This document shows, piece after piece, positions 44,942 through 53,600 of a stretch of DNA of 64,000 bases. Every line of letters starts with the position of its first letter. Position 1 is the first letter of the stretch. Below the pieces are notes generated by a model. That model did no database searches, was not told where the DNA came from, and saw nothing but the letters and a program-made list of their open reading frames with translations. The stretch is taken from assembly GCF_902499045.1 (NCBI RefSeq), contig NZ_CABVPL010000022.1, positions 1 through 64,000 of the forward strand. Reading direction: 5' to 3'. The stretch is from Burkholderia latens. Lineage in GTDB: Bacteria > Pseudomonadota > Gammaproteobacteria > Burkholderiales > Burkholderiaceae. Position numbers and translations under genes: made by a program.

Positions 44942-44972
44942 TTTATATAGCGCCACCCGTATCGGGTGAATG
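44942..44972 (-). promoter_or_regulatory. Putative ape operon promoter with dyad in the spacer
   Basis: On the minus strand TATATA (44944-44949) makes a good -10 box about 40 bases before the apeC start. The spacer contains a perfect dyad, CACCCG and CGGGTG around TAT (44954-44968). The -35 region near 44967-44972 is weak (CATTCA on the minus strand), which suggests control at this point. Assignment is from sequence only. Confidence 0.5.
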
Positions 44973-45143
44973 CGCCCTCTTTCCCTGAAATCCGCCCATC
45001 GCGCGCATTGAATACCGGACTCGCGCGATCGGCTTCCCCTCCGGCAATGCCAGGAAAAGACTGGAAATCGTGATGTTCGCGAAACCGGCACCCGGATTAT
45101 CAATCGCGGCGATTGAGTAGGCGGCACCTCGGTGCGGCGGAAC

Positions 45144-45161
45144 TGTAACAGGACCGTTACA
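45144..45161. promoter_or_regulatory. TyrR-box-like palindrome upstream of the ape operon
   Basis: TGTAAC and GTTACA face each other across exactly six bases, close to the TyrR/PhhR consensus TGTAAA-N6-TTTACA. It lies 237 bp upstream of apeC and 187 bp upstream of the yigZ-like gene. A tyrosine-sensing regulator would suit a pathway starting from tyrosine, but no such regulator is in the window. Confidence 0.35.
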
Positions 45162-45264
45162 AAAGATCAACGCCAAGGCGCGATGTGCGCGGCATTTAAC
45201 CATTGATCAATTTCCCGAGCGTTCGTGGCTGGCCGTTAATCGACGCGATCTCCGCCGGCGAACG

Positions 45265-45295
45265 TTGAGTCGATCGCGCGCAGGAATGGCTCATA
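45265..45295 (+). promoter_or_regulatory. Putative promoter of the yigZ-like gene
   Basis: TTGAGT (45265-45270) and CATAAT (45290-45295) are separated by 19 bases. The predicted transcript start near 45302 falls after the ATG at 45289 and supports translation from 45331. Confidence 0.4.
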
Positions 45296-45330
45296 ATGCG
45301 CTCGATGCCGAATCCCCTTTTTTCCGCTCA

Positions 45331-45918
45331 ATGAGTTATTCGCTCGCCACCCTGTACACCCGGGAACTCGAGATCCGCAAGAGCCGTTTCATCGCGTTCG
45401 CGATCCCCGTCGAAGACCGCGACGCCGCGATGCACGCGCTGCAGCGCCTGCGCGACGAGCATCCGGCGGCCACGCACGTCTGCTGGGCGCTGCTCGCGGG
45501 CGGCCAGTCGGGGATGTCGGACGACGGCGAACCGTCGGGCACGGCCGGGCGCCCGATTCTCGAAGTGCTGCGCCATCACGACCTCGACGGCGTGCTCGGC
45601 GCGGTCGTCCGCTACTACGGCGGCGTGAAGCTCGGCGCGGGCGGCCTGGTTCGTGCGTACACCGACGCAATCGCATCGGCGCTGCTCGATGCCGAGCGCG
45701 TCGAGCGCATCCGCCACACGCGGTTCGCGATCGAAATCGGCTACCCGGACGAAGCGCGCGTGCGCCGCTGGATCGAACAGGTCGGTTACGAACTGGCGGA
45801 CAGCGCGTACGGGATGACGGTCAGACTCGTCGTGAAACTGCCCGAAACCGCCGAAGCGGCGGCGAAAACCGTACTGTTCGACCTGACGCAGGGCCGCTCC
45901 GGCTTCCCCGACCTGTAA
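45331..45918 (+). CDS. yigZ: YigZ/IMPACT family protein
   Basis: A 195-residue protein of the YigZ/IMPACT family. The N-terminal domain contains KSRFIAFAIPVEDRDAAM, MSDDGEPSGTAGRPIL and VVRYYGGVKLGAGGLVRAY, the family signatures. The C-terminal ferredoxin-like domain follows (about 130-195). The molecular role is not well established; the family is linked to translation control in eukaryotes. The start at 45331 is chosen from the promoter position and homology. It stands alone, divergent from the ape operon. Confidence 0.92.
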   Translation: MSYSLATLYTRELEIRKSRFIAFAIPVEDRDAAMHALQRLRDEHPAATHVCWALLAGGQSGMSDDGEPSGTAGRPILEVLRHHDLDGVLGAVVRYYGGVKLGAGGLVRAYTDAIASALLDAERVERIRHTRFAIEIGYPDEARVRRWIEQVGYELADSAYGMTVRLVVKLPETAEAAAKTVLFDLTQGRSGFPDL

Positions 45919-46158
45919 CGAGCGAGCGGCGCCCGTGCATCGCCATCACGGGTTCATGCCGATTCCCGCGAAAATTCAGATGCGTCCGATAGAAAAAGCG
46001 CGCGGCGAAATTTAATCTCGTTGCGTTCCCGCGCCGCGTCTCGCACCGGTGCGGCCGGGGAACATTGACTCCGGCGACATGCCGCCACCGCGCATGCGCG
46101 CGCGCATCCCATCGCGCATCGCCAACAATCAGAATTCAGCTACGGGGATATCGGACGC

Positions 46159-46446
46159 ATGCAACTGCAGAAACTGCAAGCCCAGCTCGCGGAACTCGAT
46201 CAACGGATCCGCGCGGCGCGCCGCCGCGAACGCAACGCGGCACTCGCGCAGGTGCGCCAGATCGTGACGAACTATGCGCTGACCGCACGCGAAATCTTCG
46301 GGCAGGGTTACAGCGATCGCGCGAAGCTGTTCACGACCGGCGCGAAATACCGAGACCCGGCCACGGGCGCCACCTGGAGCGGACGCGGCCGCGCACCGGC
46401 CTGGATCGCCGGGCGCGACCGCTCCGCATTCCTGATCCGCGATTGA
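46159..46446 (+). CDS. Short H-NS-family nucleoid protein
   Basis: A 95-residue protein. The N-terminal half is a charged coiled coil (LQKLQAQLAELDQRIRAARR) for oligomerisation. The C-terminus carries the H-NS DNA-binding motif KYRDPATGATWSGRGRAPAW. Such short proteins are common in Burkholderia and silence AT-rich or acquired DNA. The gap before it (45919-46158) has no gene but includes an AT-rich stretch near 46000 that may be its promoter. It converges on ppk2. Confidence 0.9.
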   Translation: MQLQKLQAQLAELDQRIRAARRRERNAALAQVRQIVTNYALTAREIFGQGYSDRAKLFTTGAKYRDPATGATWSGRGRAPAWIAGRDRSAFLIRD

Positions 46447-46525
46447 CGCGCGCCGCGTTGCACGGCGCACGCATCCGGCCGGGCCGGGAGGCCCAGGCCC
46501 GAACCGGAACCCGAACCCGAACGGC

Positions 46526-47476
46526 TCAGTAGACTTCGGGGACGATCATGTCGTCCGGCACCGGCCGCCGAATGTAGTCCTCGTGATGCTCGCGCTGCGG
46601 CAGATCGATCGTCGGGCGCGGCACCTCGTGATACGGCACCTGCGTCAGCAGATGATGAATGCAGTTCAGGCGTGCGCGTTTCTTGTCGACGGCCTGCACG
46701 ACCCACCACGGCGCCTCGGGAATGTGCGTGCGCTGCAGCATCTCTTCCTTCGCTGCCGTATAGGCCTCCCAGCGCCGGCGGCTTTCGAGGTCCATCGGGC
46801 TGAGCTTCCACTGCTTCAGTGGATCCTCGATCCGGCTCTGGAAGCGCCGTTCCTGCTCGTGATCGGTGATCGAGAACCAGTACTTGACGATCTGGATCCC
46901 GCTGCGCGCGAGCATCTTCTCGAACTCGGGCACCGAGCGGAAAAACTCCTCGTATTCATCGTCGGTGCAGAAATTCATCACGCGTTCGACGCCCGCGCGG
47001 TTGTACCAGCTGCGGTCGAACAGCACGATCTCGCCGCCGGCCGGCAGATGCGCAACGTAGCGCTGGAAATACCATTGTGTGCGCTCGCGGTTGCTCGGCG
47101 CCGGCAGTGCCGCCACGCGGCACACGCGCGGATTGAGGCGCTGCGTGATCCGCTTGATCGCGCCGCCCTTGCCCGCCGCGTCGCGCCCCTCGAAAATCAC
47201 GACCAGCCGGTGCCCCGTGCTCACGACCCAGTCCTGCAGTTTCACGAGCTCGCCCTGCAGGCGGAACAGTTCCCGGAAGTACTGCTTGCGCGCTTCGCGG
47301 CGCTCCTGCGAGAACAGCAGATCGTCGCCGTCGTCGAAGCGGCGATCGTCGAGCTCCATTTCGAGTTCTTCGTCGTACGCGTCGACGAGATCTTCCTCGA
47401 AGCGGCGCTGGCGCGCGTCGCGCGATGCCATATCGGTCAGGTTGTCGGTCTCGGTGCGGCTTTCGTTGTCGCCCAT
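46526..47476 (-). CDS. ppk2: Polyphosphate kinase 2
   Basis: A 316-residue PPK2-family enzyme that transfers phosphate between polyphosphate and nucleoside diphosphates. Walker A is EGRDAAGKGGAIKRI and the lid/Walker B region is FDRSWYNRAGVERVM; HEQERRFQSRI and SPMDLESRRRW are typical. An acidic N-terminal extension (residues 20-60) precedes the core. The start at 47476 has GGAGG six bases upstream and is preferred over an in-frame ATG at 47506. It is monocistronic. Confidence 0.93.
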   Translation of the reverse strand: MGDNESRTETDNLTDMASRDARQRRFEEDLVDAYDEELEMELDDRRFDDGDDLLFSQERREARKQYFRELFRLQGELVKLQDWVVSTGHRLVVIFEGRDAAGKGGAIKRITQRLNPRVCRVAALPAPSNRERTQWYFQRYVAHLPAGGEIVLFDRSWYNRAGVERVMNFCTDDEYEEFFRSVPEFEKMLARSGIQIVKYWFSITDHEQERRFQSRIEDPLKQWKLSPMDLESRRRWEAYTAAKEEMLQRTHIPEAPWWVVQAVDKKRARLNCIHHLLTQVPYHEVPRPTIDLPQREHHEDYIRRPVPDDMIVPEVY

Positions 47477-47717
47477 GGCGCCTCCTTCCTTCAATTGACG
47501 CAGCAAACGCCTCCATTATCCCAGCGTCGCGCGTCAAATTGATGAAAAAGGGGCTGACCGCCCGGCCGAAGCGGAACCCGGGCAGCACGCTCGCCACACC
47601 GGATTCGCGGAAATATCGGCGGCAGCGGACGCCTGCGTGCCGTTCGGCCGAGCCCGATCGCGTACGCGCATGCGCCGCTGAAAACGGCAACGCAAGCGCG
47701 CGATGCCGCCGCACGAT

Positions 47718-47744
47718 GAAAAATGCCGGGCATGCGCCCGGCAT
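47718..47744 (-). terminator. Rho-independent terminator of ggt
   Basis: On the minus strand a perfect 9-bp stem (ATGCCGGGC with GCCCGGCAT, loop of four) is followed by a run of T. It lies 55 bp after the ggt stop. The rest of the gap 47477-47798 shows no gene. Confidence 0.85.
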
Positions 47745-47798
47745 CGATCGCCTTTCGCACGACCGCCTCGGTCGCGGTCGCGCATCGGGCCTGTCGCG

Positions 47799-49520
47799 TC
47801 AGCGGATAATCCGCGTGACCCCGCGCCCGCGCGGATCGGCCATCGCCTCCGGCGTCCTGCCGTCGATCTTGATCACCTGGATGTCGCCGCTGAAGTCCTG
47901 CCCCTTCAGCGTATAGCCGCGCGCCTCCAGCTGCTTCGCGAGCTCGCCTTCGATCGGGTGGTACGGCTCCCAGAAGATCGTGTTCGGCGGCAGCAGCTGA
48001 TGGTGGAACCGCATCGCACCGACGGCCTCCTTCAACGGCATCTTGAAGTCGTAGATGTTGTTGATCACCTGGAAGATCGACGTGAAGATCCGCGAGCCGC
48101 CCGGCGTGCCGATCACGAGCGACACCTTGCCGTCTTTCGTCATGATCGTCGGCGACATCGACGACAACGGGCGCTTCTTCGGCTCGATCGCGTTCGCGTC
48201 GCTGCCGACCACGCCGAACATGTTCGCGACGCCCGGCTTCGCGGAAAAGTCGTCCATCTCGTCGTTCAGCACGATCCCGGTGCCGTCGGCGATCACGCCG
48301 GAACCGAAATAGCCGTTGATCGTGTACGTGTTCGACACCGCATTGCCCCATTTGTCGACGACGGAGAAGTGCGTCGTCTCCGCTTTCTCCGGCATCGACG
48401 TGCCGAGGCCCGGCTGCACGCTCTTCGTATCCGACGGCTCCTTCGGATTGACTTCGGCCGCGCGCTTCGCGATATACGCATCGTCGGTCAGTTGCGCGAC
48501 CGGCACCTTGTAGAAGTCGGGATCGCCGAGATATTGCGCACGATCGGCGAACACGCGCTTCTCGATTTCCGCGACGAGATGGATGTACTGCGGGGAGTTG
48601 AGCGGCACACCGTCGAAGTCCTTCTTCAGGTCGGCCTTCATCTTCAGCAGCTGCACGAGGCCGATGCCGCCCGAACTCGGCGGCGGCGCGGTGATCACGT
48701 CGTAACCGTTCCACTTCGCCTGCACCGGCTCGCGCCAGACCGCGCGATACTGCGCGAGATCCTCGGTCGTGATCAGCCCGTTCCCGTCGCCCGTCTTCAT
48801 CGACGCGGCGATCAGCTCGGCCGTCTTGCCCTTGTAGAACCCTTCGGCGCCGTTGTTCGCGATGCGCGTCAGCACGTCGGCGAGATCGGGCTGCTTGAAG
48901 TTCGCGCCGGCCTTCAGCCCGGAGAAGTACTTGTCGAAGTTCGTCTTGCCGCCGAACTCCTTCGATGCGTCGACACCGCGCTGCGCCAGTTGCTCGTCGA
49001 CGACGAAGCCGTCGCGCGCATAGTGGATCGCCGGCGCGAGAACCTGCTTCCACTTGAGCTTGCCGAAGCGTTTCTGCGCTTCCCACATGCCCGCGACCGT
49101 GCCCGGCACACCGGCCGCACGCGGCCCGTACAGGCTCATGCCCTTGACGACGTTGCCGTCCTTGTCGAGGTACATGTCCTTCGTCGCGGCGAGCGGCGCG
49201 CGCTCGCGATAGTCGATGAAGTACGGCTTGCCGTCCTTGTAAATCGTCATGAAGCCCCCGCCGCCGATGTTGCCGGCCTCCGGGTACGTGACGGCGAGCG
49301 TGAACGCGATCGCGACGGCCGCGTCGATCGCGTTGCCGCCTTGCTTGAAGATCCGCTCCGCGGCGTCCGCGCTGTACTTGTCGGCCACCGCGACCGCGGA
49401 GCTCGTCAGGACGGCCGGCTGCGGCCCCTTTGCATGCGCGGGCGCGTTCGGCAGAAAACCGAGGCCGGCTGCCATGGCGAGCACGGCAGCGGATGTTTTG
49501 AAGCGATTCAGCGTAGTCAT
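47799..49520 (-). CDS. ggt: Gamma-glutamyltransferase (glutathione hydrolase)
   Basis: A 573-residue periplasmic enzyme. A signal peptide (AAVLAMAAGLGFLPNAPAHA) precedes the large subunit. The catalytic Thr of the small subunit, created by autocleavage, is in KAETTHFSVVDKWGN, and GYFGSG, PLSSMSPTIM and GTPGGSRIFTS are further family signatures. It cleaves glutathione and transfers the gamma-glutamyl group. The start at 49520 has a purine-rich GGGGGA upstream. It is a single-gene unit with its own terminator. Confidence 0.95.
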   Translation of the reverse strand: MTTLNRFKTSAAVLAMAAGLGFLPNAPAHAKGPQPAVLTSSAVAVADKYSADAAERIFKQGGNAIDAAVAIAFTLAVTYPEAGNIGGGGFMTIYKDGKPYFIDYRERAPLAATKDMYLDKDGNVVKGMSLYGPRAAGVPGTVAGMWEAQKRFGKLKWKQVLAPAIHYARDGFVVDEQLAQRGVDASKEFGGKTNFDKYFSGLKAGANFKQPDLADVLTRIANNGAEGFYKGKTAELIAASMKTGDGNGLITTEDLAQYRAVWREPVQAKWNGYDVITAPPPSSGGIGLVQLLKMKADLKKDFDGVPLNSPQYIHLVAEIEKRVFADRAQYLGDPDFYKVPVAQLTDDAYIAKRAAEVNPKEPSDTKSVQPGLGTSMPEKAETTHFSVVDKWGNAVSNTYTINGYFGSGVIADGTGIVLNDEMDDFSAKPGVANMFGVVGSDANAIEPKKRPLSSMSPTIMTKDGKVSLVIGTPGGSRIFTSIFQVINNIYDFKMPLKEAVGAMRFHHQLLPPNTIFWEPYHPIEGELAKQLEARGYTLKGQDFSGDIQVIKIDGRTPEAMADPRGRGVTRIIR

Positions 49521-49724
49521 TGCATGTCCCCCATGTGGATCTCCTTCAGGCAGGCAAGGCACCCGATGCGCTTGTGGCCGCTGGCGCGCAGATGGCCACG
49601 TGCGGACTCGTAGTATAGGAGGACAAAAGGGGTCGAACACGCTGCACGTGACGAAACCGTCCGAATCGCGGGCGGACGGCCACAGCCGAATGGAGTCGAT
49701 CGCGCACTTCGGTCGAAATTTGCA

Positions 49725-49750
49725 TGCCTCGCCGGGCCTCCGGCGAGGCA
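49725..49750. repeat. 11-bp inverted repeat in the ggt upstream region
   Basis: TGCCTCGCCGG (49725-49735) pairs perfectly with CCGGCGAGGCA (49740-49750), loop of four. A run of five A follows on the plus strand, so it would be a terminator with T-run on the wrong side for both neighbours. The gap 49521-49917 otherwise shows no gene. Confidence 0.5.
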
Positions 49751-49917
49751 AAAAGAACCGAAAGTTGCAAAGCGCGGTGACAGTCCCTCCGCGCATGCAA
49801 AAAACTGTTACGGGGCGGCCCACCGGGCCGGCCGATCTGAGAAGATAGCGCCCCGCTTTCGCGCCGCATCATCCGTTTTCGTTCTCGCGGCACTCACGTT
49901 TGTTCGTCTCGCTTCCT

Positions 49918-50442
49918 ATGGCATCACACAATGCGCATCACGCGTCCGGCTTCGCGGCCGGCGTCGCTGCCGCCGTTCTCGTCGCACAAACCGGCTCGAC
50001 CGGCCCCTGGCATGCGGGCTTGCTCGCCGCGTTCGTCGCCGGGGTCGCGGGCGGCACTGCGCCCGACTGGCTCGAAGTCGCGTGGTGGACCCGCAAGCGC
50101 CGCCTGTGGATCACGCACCGCACGGTCACGCATTGGGGCATCGGCTGGATCGCGCTGCTCGCGCTCGGATGGCACGGGCTCACGCATCATCCGCATTCGC
50201 TGTGGGCCGCGCCGCTGTTCGGCTTCGCGTGCGGCGGCGTGATGCACCTGCTGGCGGATTGGCCGAATCCGCTCGGCGTGCCGTGGATCTGGCGGCGCCA
50301 CTCGCTGAACCTGTGGAACAGCGGACATTGCGACCTGATCATCGTGGCCGCCGCATGGGGCGGCACGCTGTGGCTCGCGCAATCGCTGTGGACGCACGCG
50401 CCGTTCGTCGAACACTGGCTCGGCTGGCTGCACCGCGTGTAG
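49918..50442 (+). CDS. Small membrane-bound hydrolase-like protein (YdjM/DUF457 type)
   Basis: A 174-residue protein with about four hydrophobic helices. It has the His/Asp pattern of the LexA-regulated YdjM/DUF457 family: THRTVTHWGIGW, GGVMHLLADWPNPLGVPW and a final NSGHCD segment, which together resemble a membrane-embedded metal site. The function of the family is poorly known. ATG 49918 is preferred over an upstream TTG at 49900. It precedes lhr by 240 bp. Confidence 0.75.
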   Translation: MASHNAHHASGFAAGVAAAVLVAQTGSTGPWHAGLLAAFVAGVAGGTAPDWLEVAWWTRKRRLWITHRTVTHWGIGWIALLALGWHGLTHHPHSLWAAPLFGFACGGVMHLLADWPNPLGVPWIWRRHSLNLWNSGHCDLIIVAAAWGGTLWLAQSLWTHAPFVEHWLGWLHRV

Positions 50443-50682
50443 TCGCGTATCAGGCCGCGCGGGCCGCGGTCCATGTCGAACACGCGTGCCCCTCCTCCCC
50501 GGTTCCGCACGCTGCGCCGGCGGCAACCGTCCGCACGCACGCCTATTGAAACGGTGGCACGGCGCCTCATCTGATCCCCGAACGCGCGCCCCACGCGCGG
50601 TGCCCGGCACGCGCCCGCGACGTCTGGCACACTGACGATTCGCGCGATCGCGCGCACGCTCGCACCCCATTTCAACGCTCCG

Positions 50683-53600
50683 ATGGACGTCACCGCCACC
50701 CGCCCCACCCACGCGCTCGACGTGTTCCATCCGGCCGTCGCCGCATGGTTCCGCCGCACGTTCGCCGCACCGACCGGCGCGCAGGCGCTCGCGTGGCCGC
50801 ACATCAAGGCCGGCCGCTCGACGCTCGTCGCCGCGCCGACCGGCTCCGGCAAGACGCTCACCGCGTTCCTGTGTGCGCTCGACGATCTGGTGCGCGACGC
50901 GCTCGCGCACGACGGCGCGCTGCCCGACGCGACACTCGTCGTCTACGTATCGCCGCTGAAGGCGTTGTCGAACGACATCCACGTGAACCTCGACGCGCCG
51001 CTCGCCGGCATCGCCGCATCGCTCGCGCAGTTCGGCCTGCCGGTGCCGGCGATCCGCACCGCCGTGCGCACCGGCGACACGACGCAGGCCGAACGCGCGG
51101 CGCTGCGCAAGCGCGCGCCGCACATTCTCGTGACGACGCCGGAGTCGCTGTACGTGCTGCTGTCGTCGACGTCGGGACGGCAAATGCTGTCGAGCGTGCG
51201 CTCGGTGATCGTCGACGAGATCCATGCGCTCGCGTCGTCGAAGCGCGGCAGCCATCTCGCGCTGTCGCTCGAACGGCTCGACGCGCTGACGGGCCGCGCG
51301 TTGCCGCGCATCGGGTTGTCGGCCACGCAAAAGCCGATCGGCGCGGTCGCGCGCTTCCTGGTCGGCGGCCCGCCCGACGCGCCGCGCGACTGCACGATCG
51401 TCGACACCGGCCATACGCGCGAACGCGACCTCGCGCTCGAACTGCCGAACGTGCCGCTCGAACCCGTGATGGCGACCGACGTGTGGGAACAGGTGTACGA
51501 CCGGATCGCGGCGCTCGCCGCCGCGCATCGCACGACGCTCGTGTTCGTGAACACGCGGCGCACCGCGGAGCGCATGGCGCGCCATCTCGCCGACCGTCTC
51601 GGCAAGGACGCGATCGCCGCGCACCACGGCAGCCTCGCGAAAGAGCATCGCTTCGACGCGGAGCAGCGGCTCAAGCGCGGCGAGCTGAAGCTGCTCGTCG
51701 CGACCGCGTCGCTCGAACTCGGCATCGACATCGGCGACGTCGATCTCGTGTGCCAGGTCGGCTCGCCGCGCGGGATCGCGCCGTTCCTGCAACGCGTCGG
51801 CCGCTCGGGACACCACGTCGGCGGCGTGCCGAAGGGCCGGCTGTTCCCGCTGTCGCGCGACGAGCTGGTCGAATGCGCGGCGCTGCTCGACTGCGTGCAG
51901 CGCGGAGAACTCGACGCATTGCGGATTCCCGAAGCGCCGCTCGACGTGCTCGCGCAGCAGATCGTCGCCGAAGTCGCGTGCGCGGAATGGCAGGAGGATG
52001 CGCTTTACGCGAGTTTCACGCGCGCGGCGCCGTATGCGCGCCTGCCGCGCGAACGCTTCGACGACGTGATGAAGATGCTCGCCGAAGGCTTCACGAGCCG
52101 CCGCGGCGTGCGCGGCGCGTACCTGCATCGCGACGTGGTCGGCGGCACGGTGCGCGGGCGCCGCAACGCGATGATGACCGCGACGACGTCGGGCGGCACG
52201 ATCCCCGACATGGCCGACTACGCAGTGCTGCTCGAACCGCAGGGCATCCAGGTCGGCACCGTCAACGAGGATTTCGCGGTCGAGAGCCTGGCCGGCGACG
52301 TGTTCCAGCTCGGCAACCAGTCGTACCGGATCATTCGCGTGGAAACGGGCCGCGTGCGGGTCGAGGATGCGCAGGGCCAGTCGCCGGGCATTCCGTTCTG
52401 GCTCGGCGAGGGGCTCGGGCGCAGCGACGAGTTGTCGGCGGCGGTCGGCCGGCTGCGTGCGCGGCTCGACGCGCTGTTCGCCGAGGGCGACCGGCAAACC
52501 GAGGCCGGCCGCACCGCGCGCCCGAGCGGCGCTGCTGCCGGGAAGCCCGCCGCGCACGGCAACGCGCGAAAGGCATCGGCCGAAGCCGACGCGTTGGCCG
52601 ACTCGCGCGACGACACTTCCGACGCCGCCTGCGCCGCGTCCCGCCCCGCCGAAAGCCGGCTCGCGCCGGCGCTGCGCTGGCTCGTCGACGAACTCCGCCT
52701 GTCACCCGACGCAGCCCGCCAGATCGCCGAGTATCTGGCGCGCACGCGGGCCGCGCTCGGCGCATTGCCGACGCAGGACACGCTCGTGATGGAGCGTTTC
52801 TTCGACGAATCGGGCGGCACGCAACTCGTGATCCATTCGCCGTTCGGCAGCCGCATCAACCGCGCGTGGGGGCTCGCACTGCGCAAACGCTTCTGCCGCA
52901 GCTTCAACTTCGAGCTGCAGGCCGCCGCGACCGACGACGCGATCATTCTGTCGCTGTCGCTCGCGCACAGCTTCGCGCTCGACGAAGTGTGGCGCTACCT
53001 GCGCTCCGCCACAGCCGAGCACGTGCTCGTTCAGGCGCTGCTCGACGCACCGATGTTCGGCGTGCGCTGGCGCTGGAACGCGACGACCGCGCTTGCGCTG
53101 CCGCGCTTCACCGGCGGCCGGCGCACTGCGCCGCAACTGCAGCGGATGAAGAGCGACGACCTGCTCGCGACCGTGTTCCCGGATCAGGTCGCTTGCCTGG
53201 AAAACATCGTCGGCGAACGCGAGATCCCGCACCATCCGCTCGTCGAACAGACGCTCGACGATTGCCTGCACGACGCGATGGACACCGACGGCTGGCTCGC
53301 GCTGCTGCGCCGCATCGAAAGCGGCGCGATCGAACTGATCGCGCGCGACCTGCCCGCGCCGTCGCCGCTCGCGGCCGAGATCCTGAACGCGAAACCGTAT
53401 GCGTTCCTCGACGACGCACCGCTCGAAGAGCGCCGCACGCAAGCTGTGCAGTCGCGTCGCTGGAGCGATCCCGAATCGGCCGACGATCTCGGTGCGCTCG
53501 ACGCCGATGCGATCGACGCGGTGCGCGACGAAGCGTGGCCGCTGGTACGCGATGCAGACGAAATGCACGACGCGCTGCTGACGCTCGCGTGTATCGCCGA

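Noticed and set aside
49725-49750. Rho-independent terminator of ggt or the downstream gene
   Set aside because: The hairpin lies upstream of both gene starts and the T-run is on the wrong side.
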